Shown here piece after piece: positions 33,197 to 44,878 of a stretch of DNA of 64,000 bases (position 1 is its first letter; every line of letters starts with the position of its first letter). The DNA lies in assembly GCA_021029095.1 (NCBI GenBank), contig JAJOHG010000062.1, forward strand, positions 62,001 to 126,000. The letters run 5' to 3'. The translations under genes and the position numbers were made by a program. The DNA comes from Phellopilus nigrolimitatus. Lineage: Eukaryota > Basidiomycota > Agaricomycetes > Hymenochaetales > Hymenochaetaceae. The notes beneath the pieces are model-generated. The model was not told the origin of the DNA. It made no database searches and saw nothing but the letters and a program-made list of their open reading frames with translations.

Positions 33197-34399
33197 ATGG
33201 GAAACACAGCATCCTTTGCTTCGAGTACGCCAGAGTGCCGAAGATGTGTCGAGGTCTTTCCCCGCAAGGCGACACATTCTGTGGCACTCACTAAATTGAC
33301 GGTTCTATCGAGGGTACGTTTGTTTGAAACTTGCTTTCTCCCTTCTCCTACCGTCAAATTTCCGAGTTCGCATCGAGAAAACTCTATATACATACTAATA
33401 GCTCCACTTAGCTTCGTACGCAGAACGTGTTTAATGATCCTGAAGATTCCGAGAAAGAGTATGATATACTGGCGCCATGGACCACGGTCCTAAGCAACGA
33501 TCACGTTGACGAGTCCTTTCTTTATCAATCTCCTGACGGAGAGTGGGTACCATTCGAACACAGTATGAAGGTTACGAATATAGTGGCAAGCTCTAAGCAT
33601 TTCATTCTTGAAAACGATGCAGGTTCTGACTGTGGCCTCTGATTATAGGCGGTGACCCACCGTCCCGTTCATGCTGCTAAAGTACAAAATTTTAACTGTG
33701 CTAAATACAAGACTGCTTTGAGAACGTACTCTGGGCTGTCGCCGAAGCATGCAGAAAAGATCGGTGCGGGTGAGGAGGATGAAGCTGTGAAGGATGTTTA
33801 CGGTATGCTTTTGAGTTAGATACTTCTACTGATTTGCATTCTAACTTAGATTGTTAAAAGGAAATGACAGCCTTACGACCGCGAATACTGCTAGCTCCGT
33901 GGAGAATGTGAAGGGTATCCCAGAAGTGGGCTCTCAGCTGCCAGTATCTCCGCCCGAACTGTGGGGGCCCGCAGTCTGGGAGGAATGGTACAACTCTATC
34001 GAACAGATTCTTATGGAGACGGAACAAGAAAGAGCACTGCGAATTTTGAATGAACCGCGCAAAGGACCAATCGGGTTGTCTTTAGTCGACGCCTACTGCT
34101 TGCACTACATCGACAACTTCCTTACCACGGAAGCTGTACTCCATATCCGTCTGACGGTTTCTCAACACCTAATGGACCGGAACAAGAGAAAGATAAACCA
34201 GAGCAAGAGGCGGAGGAATATTGTCAGCCCGCCCAGATACAGGCCGTCGCCGCTCTCCGCTTGTTTCCTCCCAGGAAGCTTTGACTTGGAGAACACCAAG
34301 GAAGATGAAGAGGAGCTCGACTCCGACAGGCCGATAGCTATGATCTTTTCAAGGCGCGGCGCCCGCCTCGAGATCCCTAGGTTCGATGAGTTATTGTAA
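33197..34399 (+). CDS. Gene Z, copy B: N-myristoylation-like, four exons
   Basis: Same exon pattern as copy A. Start MGNTASFASS at 33197; exon 1 ends before GTACGT; exon 2 (LRTQNVFNDPEDSEKEYD) follows an intron ending CACTTAG. Exon 3 carries FNCAKYKTALRTYSGLSPKH. The last exon follows a TTAAAAG acceptor, opens with GNDSLTTANTASS and holds PELWGPAVWEEWYNSIEQ, FLTTEAVLHIRLTVSQHL and the end RRGARLEIPRFDELL. The whole reading is open in this model. The E-box CACGTG at 32967-32972 lies about 230 bases upstream. Protein differences from A are scattered substitutions rather than frame breaks, which suggests selection for protein sequence at least until recently. Confidence 0.7.
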
Positions 34400-34639
34400 T
34401 TCACAACTACAACTGTATGTATCTCGCAGGCGGAACGCATGCTTCTGCCGTTGACACCAATTCTGTACTGCCTGTATGTACTGTTAAATGACTTTCTAAC
34501 ATCTGCATCTATATTCTTTTTCAAGAACTTGATCGTGTTCTCAAATACAATCTTATTGTTTTTTAAACAAATGTATCTCTTCATATCGCTCTTAGACGAC
34601 CCAGCACCTTTGGTAAGAAATTTTATATCCAAGAAGAAC

Positions 34640-37440
34640 GAAATATGTTTATGTACAAGAGCCTGTGAGCGCGACCTGGAGAACTTGTAATTTATTTATC
34701 TCTGTACAAGTACATTCCTCCCTCGCTAGGTTCTCGAGGCACGCTCGACGCGCCGAGCAAAGGACCAGACCTCAGGAACTGAAAAAAAGGAAGGAAGGAT
34801 AAAGCCTGTATGAAGACGGGCCGAGGATTCCCTGCGCGGACGCGGACAGGACGGTGCTCGGTGGCTCCGAGCTTGGCGCCCCGAACCAGGGCCCGAGGGC
34901 CAGCCGAAGCGCGGAAGGACGGTTCTCATTTAAAGCACGAAGAGCCGTGCCTGCGCCTTCTCTCGACGCTTCTCAGCTTCCCAGGCCTCCCGCAGCGCAA
35001 GCTCGGAGCTTATATTCTTCCCTCCCTCGGAGCTCGCTGCTATACATGTTCCTGGCCTACGGGGCAGCGCGGTGTGCGCGCAGAGGCGAGGCGCTGCTTT
35101 CACTCGGCCGGCAGGTGGAATGTGGAGGAGGGATGGCGCGAAGACGGCTGCTGCGGACCGCGATAGCGTAATGAAGGTCCGGCGCCGCGTGCGTGGCCAG
35201 AGCCAGGCAGACTTCGCGCGGGATGCAGTCCGTGCGCAGGTTCGCGGGTACCTGGGGCTTCGACCTCGAGGGGCGAGCGGCTTCAAAGCTGGTAAACGAC
35301 CGACGACCGAAGGCGGAGGCGGATGGAGTGGAGAAGCACCTCCTCCTCCCCCCTGGCGCAATTCATTTTTATTTTTGGAGCTGCGAACCGTGATTCGTGA
35401 TTCGTGGTTCGTGATCGTGCCTGCGGCAGTTCGATGATTTTTTTTCTTTTTTTCGTTTTTGCGCCTGCAGCGCCGTCTCTGTGTTGTTATAGTTTTGAGG
35501 ATTTGAGATGGGCGGTTGTTTTTGAGGCTGGAGCGCTGGGAGTTTTTACGGCGGAGCGGGTTGTTTGAGATGGTCAGGATGGAGATGGATGGAGATGGAG
35601 ATGTGGAGATGGAGATGGACGTGACCTGCGAGGGGATCCGATTTCGGGCGACAGCAGGGACTTCTAAAAGACAGAAAGAGACAGAGTCAAGCAGATGGAA
35701 ACAGGCCCGCGATGGAGGCTGCGCCACGTCAGCCGGGCATCAAGCAAATTGGCATAAGAATGAGAAGGAGGGAGAAATAGGAGCGCAGAGGCACGGATCC
35801 GCGATCCGCGAATAGGGCGGGCTTCACTGCCAGACGGAGCTGTCCCGCCGGGGGAATGATGTGTGGGTGTATCAGCAGCGGCTGTTGTGGGCCCCTCCCC
35901 CTGGTGATCGAGGTACCAACGATGCTTGAATAGGGAGGGAGAGCGCAGGAAAAGAAAAGAAAAGAAAAAAGTGTGAAGTGGATCGCGCTGACAGGCATCG
36001 ACAATGTATTTGTGTTATTTTCGTTGAATCCTGTGTTGATCTCTCGATGCCATTGCCAGGCTTTTTTTCTTCTTCTTTTCTTCCCTTTGTTTTTTGACAG
36101 ATAAATGGATGGCGGAGCGGCTGTTTGTGCTGTTTGCGTCGCGTAGCCGATTAGGACGGGGGCGGGGACTAGGACGCGGCGCTGGTGAAACGGGCGTCAA
36201 GCGCCGGGTGACGCGCAGAGACTACGGAGTCACTTGAAACACACGCCCCGGTGCCAGGACGGGACAAGCATATGGCGGCGTCGCTCCACATGGACATGGC
36301 GCGCGCGCCCGCCGAGAGCTAGGTGTGCAGAATCAGCCGGCGGAAACGTCGCGATCGCGCGGGATACACTGCTTGCGTAAGCGCCCATGGTGCGGGCGTT
36401 CGCGCGTGCGTGCGCGTGCATTAAAGACATTGGAGCATAGCAGCGGTGCGCATTGGACTAGGCTCGAAGGACATATGCTTAGAGCTTAGAAGGTAGAAGG
36501 TAGATGCGCTTCGCGCCGGCCTTGGACGGCTGATCCTGGCTCCGAGCTCCTGATTTCGTGTTCCATTACGCCCGGGCGAAGGGGAGGAGGGAGGGCAAGA
36601 AAAAGGAAAGGGAAAGGGAAAGGGAAAAGACTAGAAGGCAGGGAGGGAAGCGGTTCGGCCGGATAGGCGAGGTGGAAGATTTGGAGGGATCAGGATGTGG
36701 TGCTGGCTAATAGATAGGTAGGTTGGAATGATGCGGTGCGCGCGCCAACCGAACGCGGGCGTTGGCGCGGGGTGGGTCAGCGGCCGAGGGCGTCGCACGC
36801 GTTTTTTTTGAGAGTGCGTTGGCTGGTGGAGAGATGGATCGCGACGGGTGACGCTGCTTGGCTTGCTTGCTCAGCCAGATGTTGGCGAAGTCGGTGGGCG
36901 GTGCTGCACTTTGCTCGGGAGAGAAAGAGAAAAGAAAGGCGATTAGATAGCCCGGTTTCAGATCCAGAGATCCAGATCCGTGGCTCGATCGTTGATCCCG
37001 TTGATACAGACTATGTCAATGGGAGACTTGGAAGCCTGGCCGGATATTTTCGGTTTGATGATCAAAGAAACTCGTGCGTGCTTTGGGATCTGAAAGAACA
37101 CCTGGAAGAGAGCCAGCGAAGAAAAGACGATCAAAGTTAGAATTCGCGTTTAAGGTCCGGCTGATGATGAGGGGGGTCACGGAAACGTTCGAGCGGGGAC
37201 GGCGATAGCGACGGGGAGCTGGCGTCGTGCACGGCACTTCGACGGACTAAGAGTTTTGGACGGACGGATATGTGTCCGTGGCTCGGCAGAGAAAGCTGAT
37301 GTGACCTGGGAGATCAGCAGAAAGCTTGTCAGCGGCTGTGCATACCTTACCATACCATACATGGGCTGTGATGGGGTCGGGGTCGTCGGGGCTCCCGCCG
37401 ATGCAGCGTCATGCGCGGGCCTTGTTTGTTTGTTTGTATT
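34640..37440. repeat. GC-rich low-complexity block, copy B
   Basis: Counterpart of the block in A and D. It includes a hexamer-like GGAGAT/GGATGGAGAT minisatellite around 35,575-35,625, which differs in length and phase from A (24,010-24,050) and D (53,725-53,800), and a GGGAAA run near 36,605-36,630. No frame is kept across copies, so no gene is called. Confidence 0.5.
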
Positions 37441-37915
37441 TGGCCTTTTAAAAAAAATTAGTCGATGCCAAACTGGATTTCCACCTCAAGCACAGCTATA
37501 AATTTCGAAATTTCTGAACTTTGTTCACAAAAGATCGCGTCCAAACTAAAACACAAAACAATATAGCTCACGTGGAGATAACGCATGAAAATTCCAGCGA
37601 AGCAGAAGAGTGACATGCGCAGCTGTGCCGCCAAGTGACTTTTTCGATGTCAGAATGTTATCGCGAGATTACGTCTATACCTTGAGCTCATGCACTCTTA
37701 CTCTTTTCCAGAATGATCTAACCGAGAAATCCAAACTGGGATTCTATGACGCCGTACTGTGCGTTTGCGTCGCCTACAGAACATATCGTAGTTGGTAGGA
37801 TTGCTTTGAGAGCATCTAGATATGCTGACATTTAATTGCTTGCGTCTAAGGCACGTCTCCTAAAAATGGTGTTTGTGCGAAAGCTTCTCGCTTATTCGAC
37901 AGCACAGACCACAAG

Positions 37916-38351
37916 ATGTCATTCAATTTCGAAGACGAGAACATATTTGGCGAATTCGGAAAAGCCCCCTTTGTCAGTAGCAACCTGCTGTCAGTAGCAA
38001 CCTGCTTTCGGGACTCATTCCAAGTGTATTTAACTTCGCGCGGAGAGAATTAGAAAACTCAGACTCGGACGGCTTTGAATACCTGAGCGAATAAAAGTCA
38101 GAATGTTCATCCTCACCTCTCAGTACTCCCGAGCTTCACCTAATATTTCGCGTTAGGGCTCCCCTTCGCCAGACACAATAGCACTTTCTCCAAATGCTAC
38201 GACAAACACGACAAAGTTCAATTAACCTCCATCCCGGATCCGCAGCGCACCACCTTATCCTCGACTCTGAATGTGTACGAACGTGCGAGAAAAGGGGGTT
38301 GTCGAAGAATGTCCATGGAAGCGTGAAGTGCCTCTCGCGCGCCCCGGTTTA
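37916..38351 (+). pseudogene. Gene W, copy B, broken by a 17-bp duplication and a deletion of the finger
   Basis: Start region intact (FNFEDENIFGEFGKAPF). The 17-base stretch GTCAGTAGCAACCTGCT occurs twice in tandem (37973-37989 and 37990-38006), which shifts the frame. Downstream, at 38261-38265, sequence that precedes the finger (CCTCGAC) passes directly into sequence well after it (TCGACTCTGAATGTG), so the whole zinc finger is gone. A stop (TAA) also appears after YLSE. A dead copy. Confidence 0.8.
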
Positions 38352-39208
38352 GCAGTCTGTCTCAGTCATACTTGAAATATGACATTCTCATGCCATGCCG
38401 GACACAATCTGGAAGAAGTTCCTTCGTCATGAGCTCGTTCAGTTTTTGTTTCCCTCCATCACATGCTCGTTCATTTATGTTTCCGCTCATCGCATCGTCA
38501 GGCGGTAGCCCACTTTCTATCTTCGTCTCTTTCCTCCGGTCGAACTATCAGTCATTTCTCTCATAGACATTGGTACACTTATGGCATCTAGCATAAACTC
38601 CTTCTCATAAAATGATATACTAATAGCAGATCCTTTCGGAATAAGATTTCTGCAAAGTGCAAATATCAAAAGCATCTAGCTGTATATGAGACCCGAAATT
38701 ACGTCGAACTGACAGAGTCAAGCGGACTAGCTTGAGTCGTGTCGCATTCGTGACAAATGCGACGGGTTTTAAGTGGTATATAAAGAACATCGAACATCTG
38801 ACGCGGCATCACCAACCAGACATTGTGACAGATGAGACTCTTGTTAGATATAAATGTTCGGAGATATAGTATGAATACAGACAACAAAACTTGCGGAACA
38901 AAAACAGGATCCTAGTCCAGTAAACACGCCAAGGCTACACTAGTCACGAAAGCAGAAATCGAGGTAACAAAGGGGAAAAAAGGTGATAAATGGATAGGGG
39001 AATAGAAAGTCGCGAAAATATTCGGTACTCAAAAGATGCAGACAACATAAATGAGGAAATAAAATAGAGATCAAGACAGACCAAACACGCCAAGGTCACA
39101 TACACACCGGACGCGAAGGCGGAGAAAACAGCTTTACAAATCGCGGAAACAAATGGAAGGGAATCCGGCGATGATGAAGATGACATACGAGACGGGTGCG
39201 GGCTTCCC

Positions 39209-41172
39209 CTATTTCTTCTTGCCCTTTCCTCTCTCGCGCTCTTTGATTGGCACCACAGAGCCTGGGTGATCTTTTATGCAATGCCGTTGCATCGCGTCAA
39301 AGCGACTGTATGTCAAGTCACAGTATACACACTTGACCCTTCCGCTCGCCCCGCCGCCAGGCCCGCGCGGACATCTGGCTTTGTGCCGTGTGAGGTCACT
39401 GCGATGCGCACATGAAATTTCGCACCCGGGGTAATCGCAGTGGAATCGCGGAGCTTCCGGCTCATCAGATGGGCTCGGTGCAGCCTGAGGAGCGGCTTTC
39501 GCTATGTTCTTTGCCTTTGGTGGCCTTGCCTTGCTCGTGCGAGCGGCCTTCGTCGTCTTCTCTGTCCTCGACGGTCCCGCCTCGCTCGCGCGAGTATTTG
39601 CTACGGCTCCCCCACTCGAGCCCTCAATGAATTCAGGCATTAAATATGCCTGGCCATCGTTCCCGGACGCCGGGAAATCCGGGACGGTAGGGAGGGCGAA
39701 GGGGGTGGGACGGTGGTCCTGGTACGATGCGGTAGGAGCTCTTGGCTCGGGCATCCCGAACGCGTCTTCGGGAACACCGTACGGACTCGTTGAAGTCAGA
39801 CGAACGGCCTTCGCTGTGTTCTTCGCCTTGCTCTTGCGAGCGGCCTTCGTCGACTTCTGCGTTCTCGACGGTCCCGCCTTGCTCGAACGAGGAGCGTTTG
39901 CTGCTGCAGCTCCGCGGCTCGAGCCTTGAACGAACTCGGGCATGTTTTGTACATTAGAATCGTTCCCGGACGGTAGGACACCTGGGATGGCAGGGAGGGT
40001 GAAGGTGTTGAGAGTGGGATCCTGGTGAGGTGGATTGGGAGCCCTTGGCTCGGTCATCCTGAAAGCATCTTCTGGAGCACCGTACGGACTCGCTGCAGTC
40101 AGACGACCGGCTTTCCCTGTCTTTTTCGCTTTCGAAGGCCCGGACTTACTCGCGCGAGCAGCCTTTTTCGTCTTTTCGGTCCTCGACGGTCCCGCCTTGC
40201 TCGAACGGGGGGCGTGCGCTGCTGGAGCTCCGCTGCTGGAGCCTTCAACGAATTCGGGCATAGCAATGGTCTGTGCGTCCATCTCGGATGCTGGGAAAGC
40301 TAGAGCGGTAGGCACGGAAGAAAGGGTGTGTGCCCCGTACTGGCGCGATGAATACGGAGGACCTTGTTCGCACATCTCGAGTGCCTGGCTCGAGGAAGCT
40401 ATACGAGGAGTAGTCGCTGCTCTTCTATTTCGCGTTTGCGGCGTCGCTTGGCTCGTACGTGTCGCTTCTGTCGACATGCCGTTGCCTTGATCTGGCCGCG
40501 AATGATTCCCGTCTCCCCACGGAAATGGAGCGAATAATTCGGTCGCAGGAGACGCGTCATAGCTAGGATGGCTTGTAAGAGGATTGTATGGTGGACTTTC
40601 CGACGGCGGTGTCGGGTAGGCCCTCTGTGCGGGCAGCATTGCCGGGAGAGTGTCGGGGCCGGGAGACAAGTCTGGTTGACCGTCTTCATGATGACCAGAT
40701 TGGTACTCTCCACTATCTGTGGTGCATGCATTAGACAAGTCAACTAAATGGCTTTACAAAGGACATACGGTTCGAACCTTGTCCTAGTTCGAAAACCCCA
40801 CCTGCCTCGAATACCTCCTGATTTCCGATCGAGAAGGTATCGGCGGGGTTTAGCATTAGCAGAGCGGGGTCAATACAGTCGGAGGCCGTGAACTCTTCCG
40901 TCCTGTGGAAAAACTCGTCTACTAGAATACCCGTGTTGTGCAAAGGATTGTCGTTCGGACGATTGTCATAAGGAGAATTGTAGCCTTGACCGACTGTCGC
41001 TCCAGCCTAACAAAGCGCATTATCAGCATCCAAGTCAATGTCAAAGAGAATCGTGCAAAAAATGTACAAGAATTTGAGCGGTGCTGAATAGAATAGACAC
41101 AAAGTTGCAGTCGGAGGAGGCCACTGGGACCAGCGGCACATCAGGCTTTCCAGGTAGCTGTGAAGAAGGCAT
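39209..41172 (-). CDS. ZnF gene, copy C: repeat-rich protein with C2HC and C2H2 fingers
   Basis: Exons 41172-41068, 41006-40769 and 40716-39209 give 616 residues with no break. Exon 2 encodes an acidic Asn/Asp-rich part (NRPNDNPLHNTGILVDEFF, DPALLMLNPADTFSIG). Exon 3 starts with a Pro-rich spacer (LPAQRAYPTPPSESPPYNP, ELFAPFPWGDGN), then two full repeats of about 100 residues (MPEFVEGSS..., MPEFVQGSS...) and a final shorter one (MPEFIEGSS). Next come the C2HC finger CDYPGCEISCAHRSDLTRH-KARC and the C2H2 finger CVYC-x12-HCIKDH, and a KGKKK end. The Lys/Ala-rich repeat cores (KTKKAARASKSGPSKAKK) look like linker-histone tails and may bind DNA without sequence choice. That last point is inference from composition. 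Confidence 0.82.
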
Positions 41173-41470
41173 GTTTGTAAGAGGAGAAGATGAGGGAAGA
41201 AGGACGGATGTGAGGGGAAGGTGTGAGTGGATGGATGAAAGCGCGAACGAACGAAGATGTTGACTTGGCCACACGAATTTATGTGTGACGTCCCGTGACT
41301 GAAATGCGAACGAACCCCCCGAGAACCAGGTCTTCAATAACAACCATCGACATTTCTAGTTCCGAACCCGGCCAGCAAGACGCCCAGGTCACAGAGATAG
41401 GTATCTGTGTGTCGACGAGCTTTCTAGTCGAGTTGAGAATCGTTTAGACAAGCTCAGTCACAGAGCCACA
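41173..41470. promoter_or_regulatory. Shared divergent promoter of ZnF and X, copy C
   Basis: Same length (298 bases) and nearly the same sequence as copy B. CRE-like TGACGTC at 41286-41292. Confidence 0.5.
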
Positions 41471-42646
41471 ATGGCTCAGCGGACGACGATTCAACATATC
41501 CTATCGGGAAACATGAGAAAAGCGTACCTTTGCTTTGATTTTATCTTAGACTTGAGGTATGTATTGCATCATTTTGCCTCCAATCTCGCGCAAGGGGACT
41601 GAGGTTTTGAATTTTGCCAGCGACCCTTCAACATCTGTTCAAGTAAGTGCGATGTCAAGCTCAGCATCTCTAGGTTCATCTTGTTGCTTCGTATTGCACC
41701 AGCTGGTAGTTTCAACCTGTCGAGGAAGATAGAAATCCACCGTTGCTTAGACCTGTGGTGCGGACTTGCAGCTGAGTACCATCGCCCCTGCGCGGAGTTG
41801 CACGAGTATCGATCTCAAAGGAAACTCGACAAGCAACGCTGCATAACTCGCGGTTTCAACGCAAGGAGATTCCTTTCGTCTTGCTGGTTGACGGGCCGTT
41901 TCAACAGGCGAACCGCACGATGGCCGATTTCCTACAATTCGGTGAGCATTCCCTCTTGTCGTCTAGCCATGTTCTGTACTCACTCATTCTGCACACGCCA
42001 GGCGACATCGCAGAGACGGTGATTCAAGCCTTTTCGAGTTGAGTTATCAAGCATTGGCCATGCAGAAAGCCTCAAGCATCGAACATATGGTGTATGTCTG
42101 TCATTCTATTGTTATTCAGAAGTCTAACTCCATCTACAGGATACATACCGTGATAGCAATCAGCTCGACGAACTAGTTCAGAAAGTCTCAAACTACTTAC
42201 CGACGTCTACGCTATTATTGGTCTATCGTCTATGTACGTATCTCCTGGTGTTTCTCTAGTGATACCTAAGCTCATCCTTCGTAGCGTCATCGTCCTAGAC
42301 GGTGAGATAGCCGGAGATGGCAAGATGGCGAGGACGCCCCAAATGCTGAGGTTAGTTCGCATCCGGGATACGTTCTCTACGATGCTAACGGCGGATGGTC
42401 TGTGGAGCAGAGTTGTGAGTGAACTTGATTATTCTCTCGACGTTGAAGATTCGTACCTTTACTCCGCCAGTCAAAGGTAAGCACTCGAGCCTGTCTTAAG
42501 TTCTACGATGGCGCTTCACTGTGAATTTGCCCCTTCAGCTTCCTAGACGGTTCAACCTACCATATTCCGCAATCCATGGTCCCGCTTTATCCAGCAGACA
42601 ACAACGGCAGGTCACTATTTTGTTCTTCCAGGCTACATTGTACTGA
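41471..42646 (+). CDS. Gene X, copy C: multi-exon, unknown function, best-preserved splice sites
   Basis: Start at 41471. Exon 1 as in B, then an intron to TTGCCAG near 41620, then SDPSTSVQ followed by a canonical GTAAGTGC donor that copy D has lost (ATAAGTGC). Further parts: KETRQATLHNSRFQRKEIPF, VLLVDGPFQQANRTMADFLQ before a GTGAGC donor; LAMQKASSIEHM; NQLDELVQKVSNYLPTSTLL; the exon VIVLDGEIAGDGKMARTPQ, open through RVVSELDYSLDVEDSYLYSA; and a last exon LPRRFNLPYSAIHGPALSS, ending FFQATLY and TGA at 42644-42646. Exact exon joins in the first 500 bases are not settled. No domain recognised. Transcribed away from ZnF. Confidence 0.5.
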
Positions 42647-42679
42647 TAAGAAATTAGGCCGACACCAAAGGACAAACTC

Positions 42680-43220
42680 ACTAGTTTCATCGTCAGCGCC
42701 GTCCAGCATCCTTCTGCAAGGTCCACAATAGCGTCAGGAGACCATGCTTGGAGTACATTCGGCTGAACTTCTGGTGAGTCAAATTTCCGCGAGCGGCGAG
42801 CCTTGCTTGATTGATTTCTTTCTCGAAGCCTACTGAGCTCGACAATGATGGCAAACGAGCACAGATTCAAGATATACCGAGCACAGGATATACGACGAAG
42901 CAAGCCAGTTCCAAGATATCTTTTTTAAGGAGAATTTGCAGCTGCGGCCAGCTCATCATCCGTGTCACGTCCGCGTGTCGTGACGCCGCATAGTCCCGAT
43001 CATTCCCTCCCGTCGACGACGACTCCGATCTGAGCACGATGGCGAGCGTGTACACCTCAGAGATAGAACTGCGCTGGTCTTTGGAATCTGACTCGAGAAT
43101 CGTGTCCGCTGGAACAACTTTCATAATGTCAAACTTCGTCACGCCACAAGTACCCTGCGTCCTCTGTTGGTAGTCGATCCCGAGACTCCTTGATGTGTGG
43201 GTTGTTTCGAAGGGAAACAA
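42680..43220 (-). CDS. Conserved minus-strand frame Y, copy C, uncertain
   Basis: 43220-42867 is open over 117 codons (TGGNDRDYAASRHADVTRMM, ILLKKDILELACFVVYPVLG). A following frame holds IVELSRLRERNQSSKARR and VLQAWSPDAIVDLAEGCWTA. The end is set near the X stop codon; the two genes would be tail to tail. Conservation of both parts in all modules is the main support. Confidence 0.35.
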
Positions 43221-43375
43221 TGAGACATCATACAGCTGGTGTAGGGCTAGATTCGATTGCTCGATCTACGGCGAAGTTATCGCTTCTCTAGTCTTGCTTT
43301 CCTTACCATCGCCTCGAGCTGAAGCGGTACCTCAGGCTCCTTCCAAGGTCCGGATGACAATGACCATCTTATTCG

Positions 43376-43833
43376 ATGGACGTTCTGCTACTTCCGCGCT
43401 TCTGCACTCACTGCCTGTCAAGCTCTTATCGTGGACTTCGCGACCGATGTCTTCTCTTGTCTTCTCGTCGAAAAAATCTTAGGTCATTGAACATGGGCCA
43501 CTACCGTTTTCTTGACGCAGTGTTCGCGTTTTTTAAAAGCAGGAGATGTTCGCGCGAAATAGGTTCAAGCACCAACCTCATTTCTTTCGTCTACTCCTCG
43601 ACCTGCTCGATCGAGCTCTTTCGCTACCTGGCCAGTGCGGATATCAGTCGAGCTCTTGACACCCAGTTCTGGTTGGATAAGGTATGTTACTCTATTTGAA
43701 TCTGTCTGGCTATAATGCTCACACTTCACCGATTATGCAGACGAACCATATGGCTTATCGGAACTTGAAGAAGAGGATTGACACAATGAACGCCTTTGAT
43801 GCCGCCTTCGCGAGTTCGGTGCGAGTGAAGTAA
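43376..43833 (+). CDS. Conserved plus-strand frame V, copy C, 3' part
   Basis: The frame ending SADISRALDTQFWLDK joins in phase 0, through a good intron (GTATGT to ATTATGCAG, 43682-43740), to a last exon TNHMAYRNLKKRIDTMNAFD, ending ASSVRVK and TAA at 43831-43833. The upstream part (VFAFFKSRRCSREIG) may be shifted. Best-preserved copy of V. Unknown function. Confidence 0.4.
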
Positions 43834-44047
43834 TCGAACGTTACGCGAGTATCGACGGCCGTGACGCGGGTCCATCGACGCCGGTTCTGCATTCATTAAG
43901 CTCTACTGCGCTCTCCGATAAGAGCCCATATCTGTGGACATCTGTGAATGGCACTCGAAATTCAGTTGATTAGCCTTTGCTGTTGCGGTGGCGGCTTCTG
44001 AAGCGTATTCGCTCAGATGGCGCCAGCGACGAGCTTGAGGGTGTGGT

Positions 44048-44257
44048 ATGAAGGCGATTTCAACTATGACGCGAGCACATAATCATTTTGAGAGCAGACT
44101 TCACGCCCTTCGTCGACGAGATGCGCTCTTATCATCTGCCACCTATTTTCACCAGCCAAGAGTTTCTATTGTACGGCCAGGTCGAAGCTCGATACCGGGG
44201 AAGGCGAAAACAGAAATTCGAAAGAGGAGCGAGGTGAATGACCAGTGTGTCTCCTAA
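44048..44257 (+). CDS. Conserved small frame S, copy C
   Basis: 69 codons (MTRAHNHFESRLHALRRRDA, SSATYFHQPRVSIVRPGRSS), about 80 percent alike to copies B and D by eye. Possibly an exon. No function assigned. Confidence 0.3.
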   Translation: MKAISTMTRAHNHFESRLHALRRRDALLSSATYFHQPRVSIVRPGRSSIPGKAKTEIRKRSEVNDQCVS

Positions 44258-44878
44258 CGCTCAATGACGATTCAGCCGGCCGCACTGGCAATCTGGAACC
44301 AGGCAGCGCTTGTCCCTGGCAAGCACTGGCGCTGGCTTTCTCAAATATTCTGCCACATATATCATATGGCGGCATGCGGATACAAGTCACTTTCCCCACT
44401 CCCATACTTTCCTTCTCATCTGAAATCTAAACGACTCACTCAAATCTACGCCGTACAGCACCGTGTCCGATCTCAACGAAGCCATCGCACAACGTGTTTC
44501 CCGTTCTGCTTACGACCCTACATGCTACCATTGTCTGTATATCGTAAGGTACCATCCATGTATCTCTGTATTAGCAACTATTAAAGTCTTCATTTAAGCG
44601 TTCCTTAGCAAACTAATTAGGCGATGGTATAATGGTTGCCGAACACGCTCACGTGATATCCCGCCACAGTCTTCACGACGCCATTGTGATATTCTCTTTA
44701 CCTTCATCGATGACAAGAACCAGCTTTCTTCCTTGTTAAGCTCACCCTCACGGGCATCTGTGACCATATAGGCTTTATACGCCGTTTTCTTGCTTCCTAT
44801 ATCGATTCTACGATACGGCTTACATCGAGCCACAGCTCGCACAGAGATCCAGTTTCAGTTTCCCTCCTTCCAAACATT

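Larger units (their letters stand above)
27000..38600 (+). repeat. Repeat module copy B (direct)
   Basis: Second direct copy, with the same order as copy A. ZnF (27635-29310), X and Z (33197-34399) look open or nearly so, while W (37916-38351) is badly damaged. In the X to S interval this copy is strikingly close to the inverted copy D: the frame at 32316-32546 gives exactly the same 76-residue translation as 57081-56851. In the ZnF gene, however, B differs from D and C. The relationship between copies is therefore a mosaic. Confidence 0.85.
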
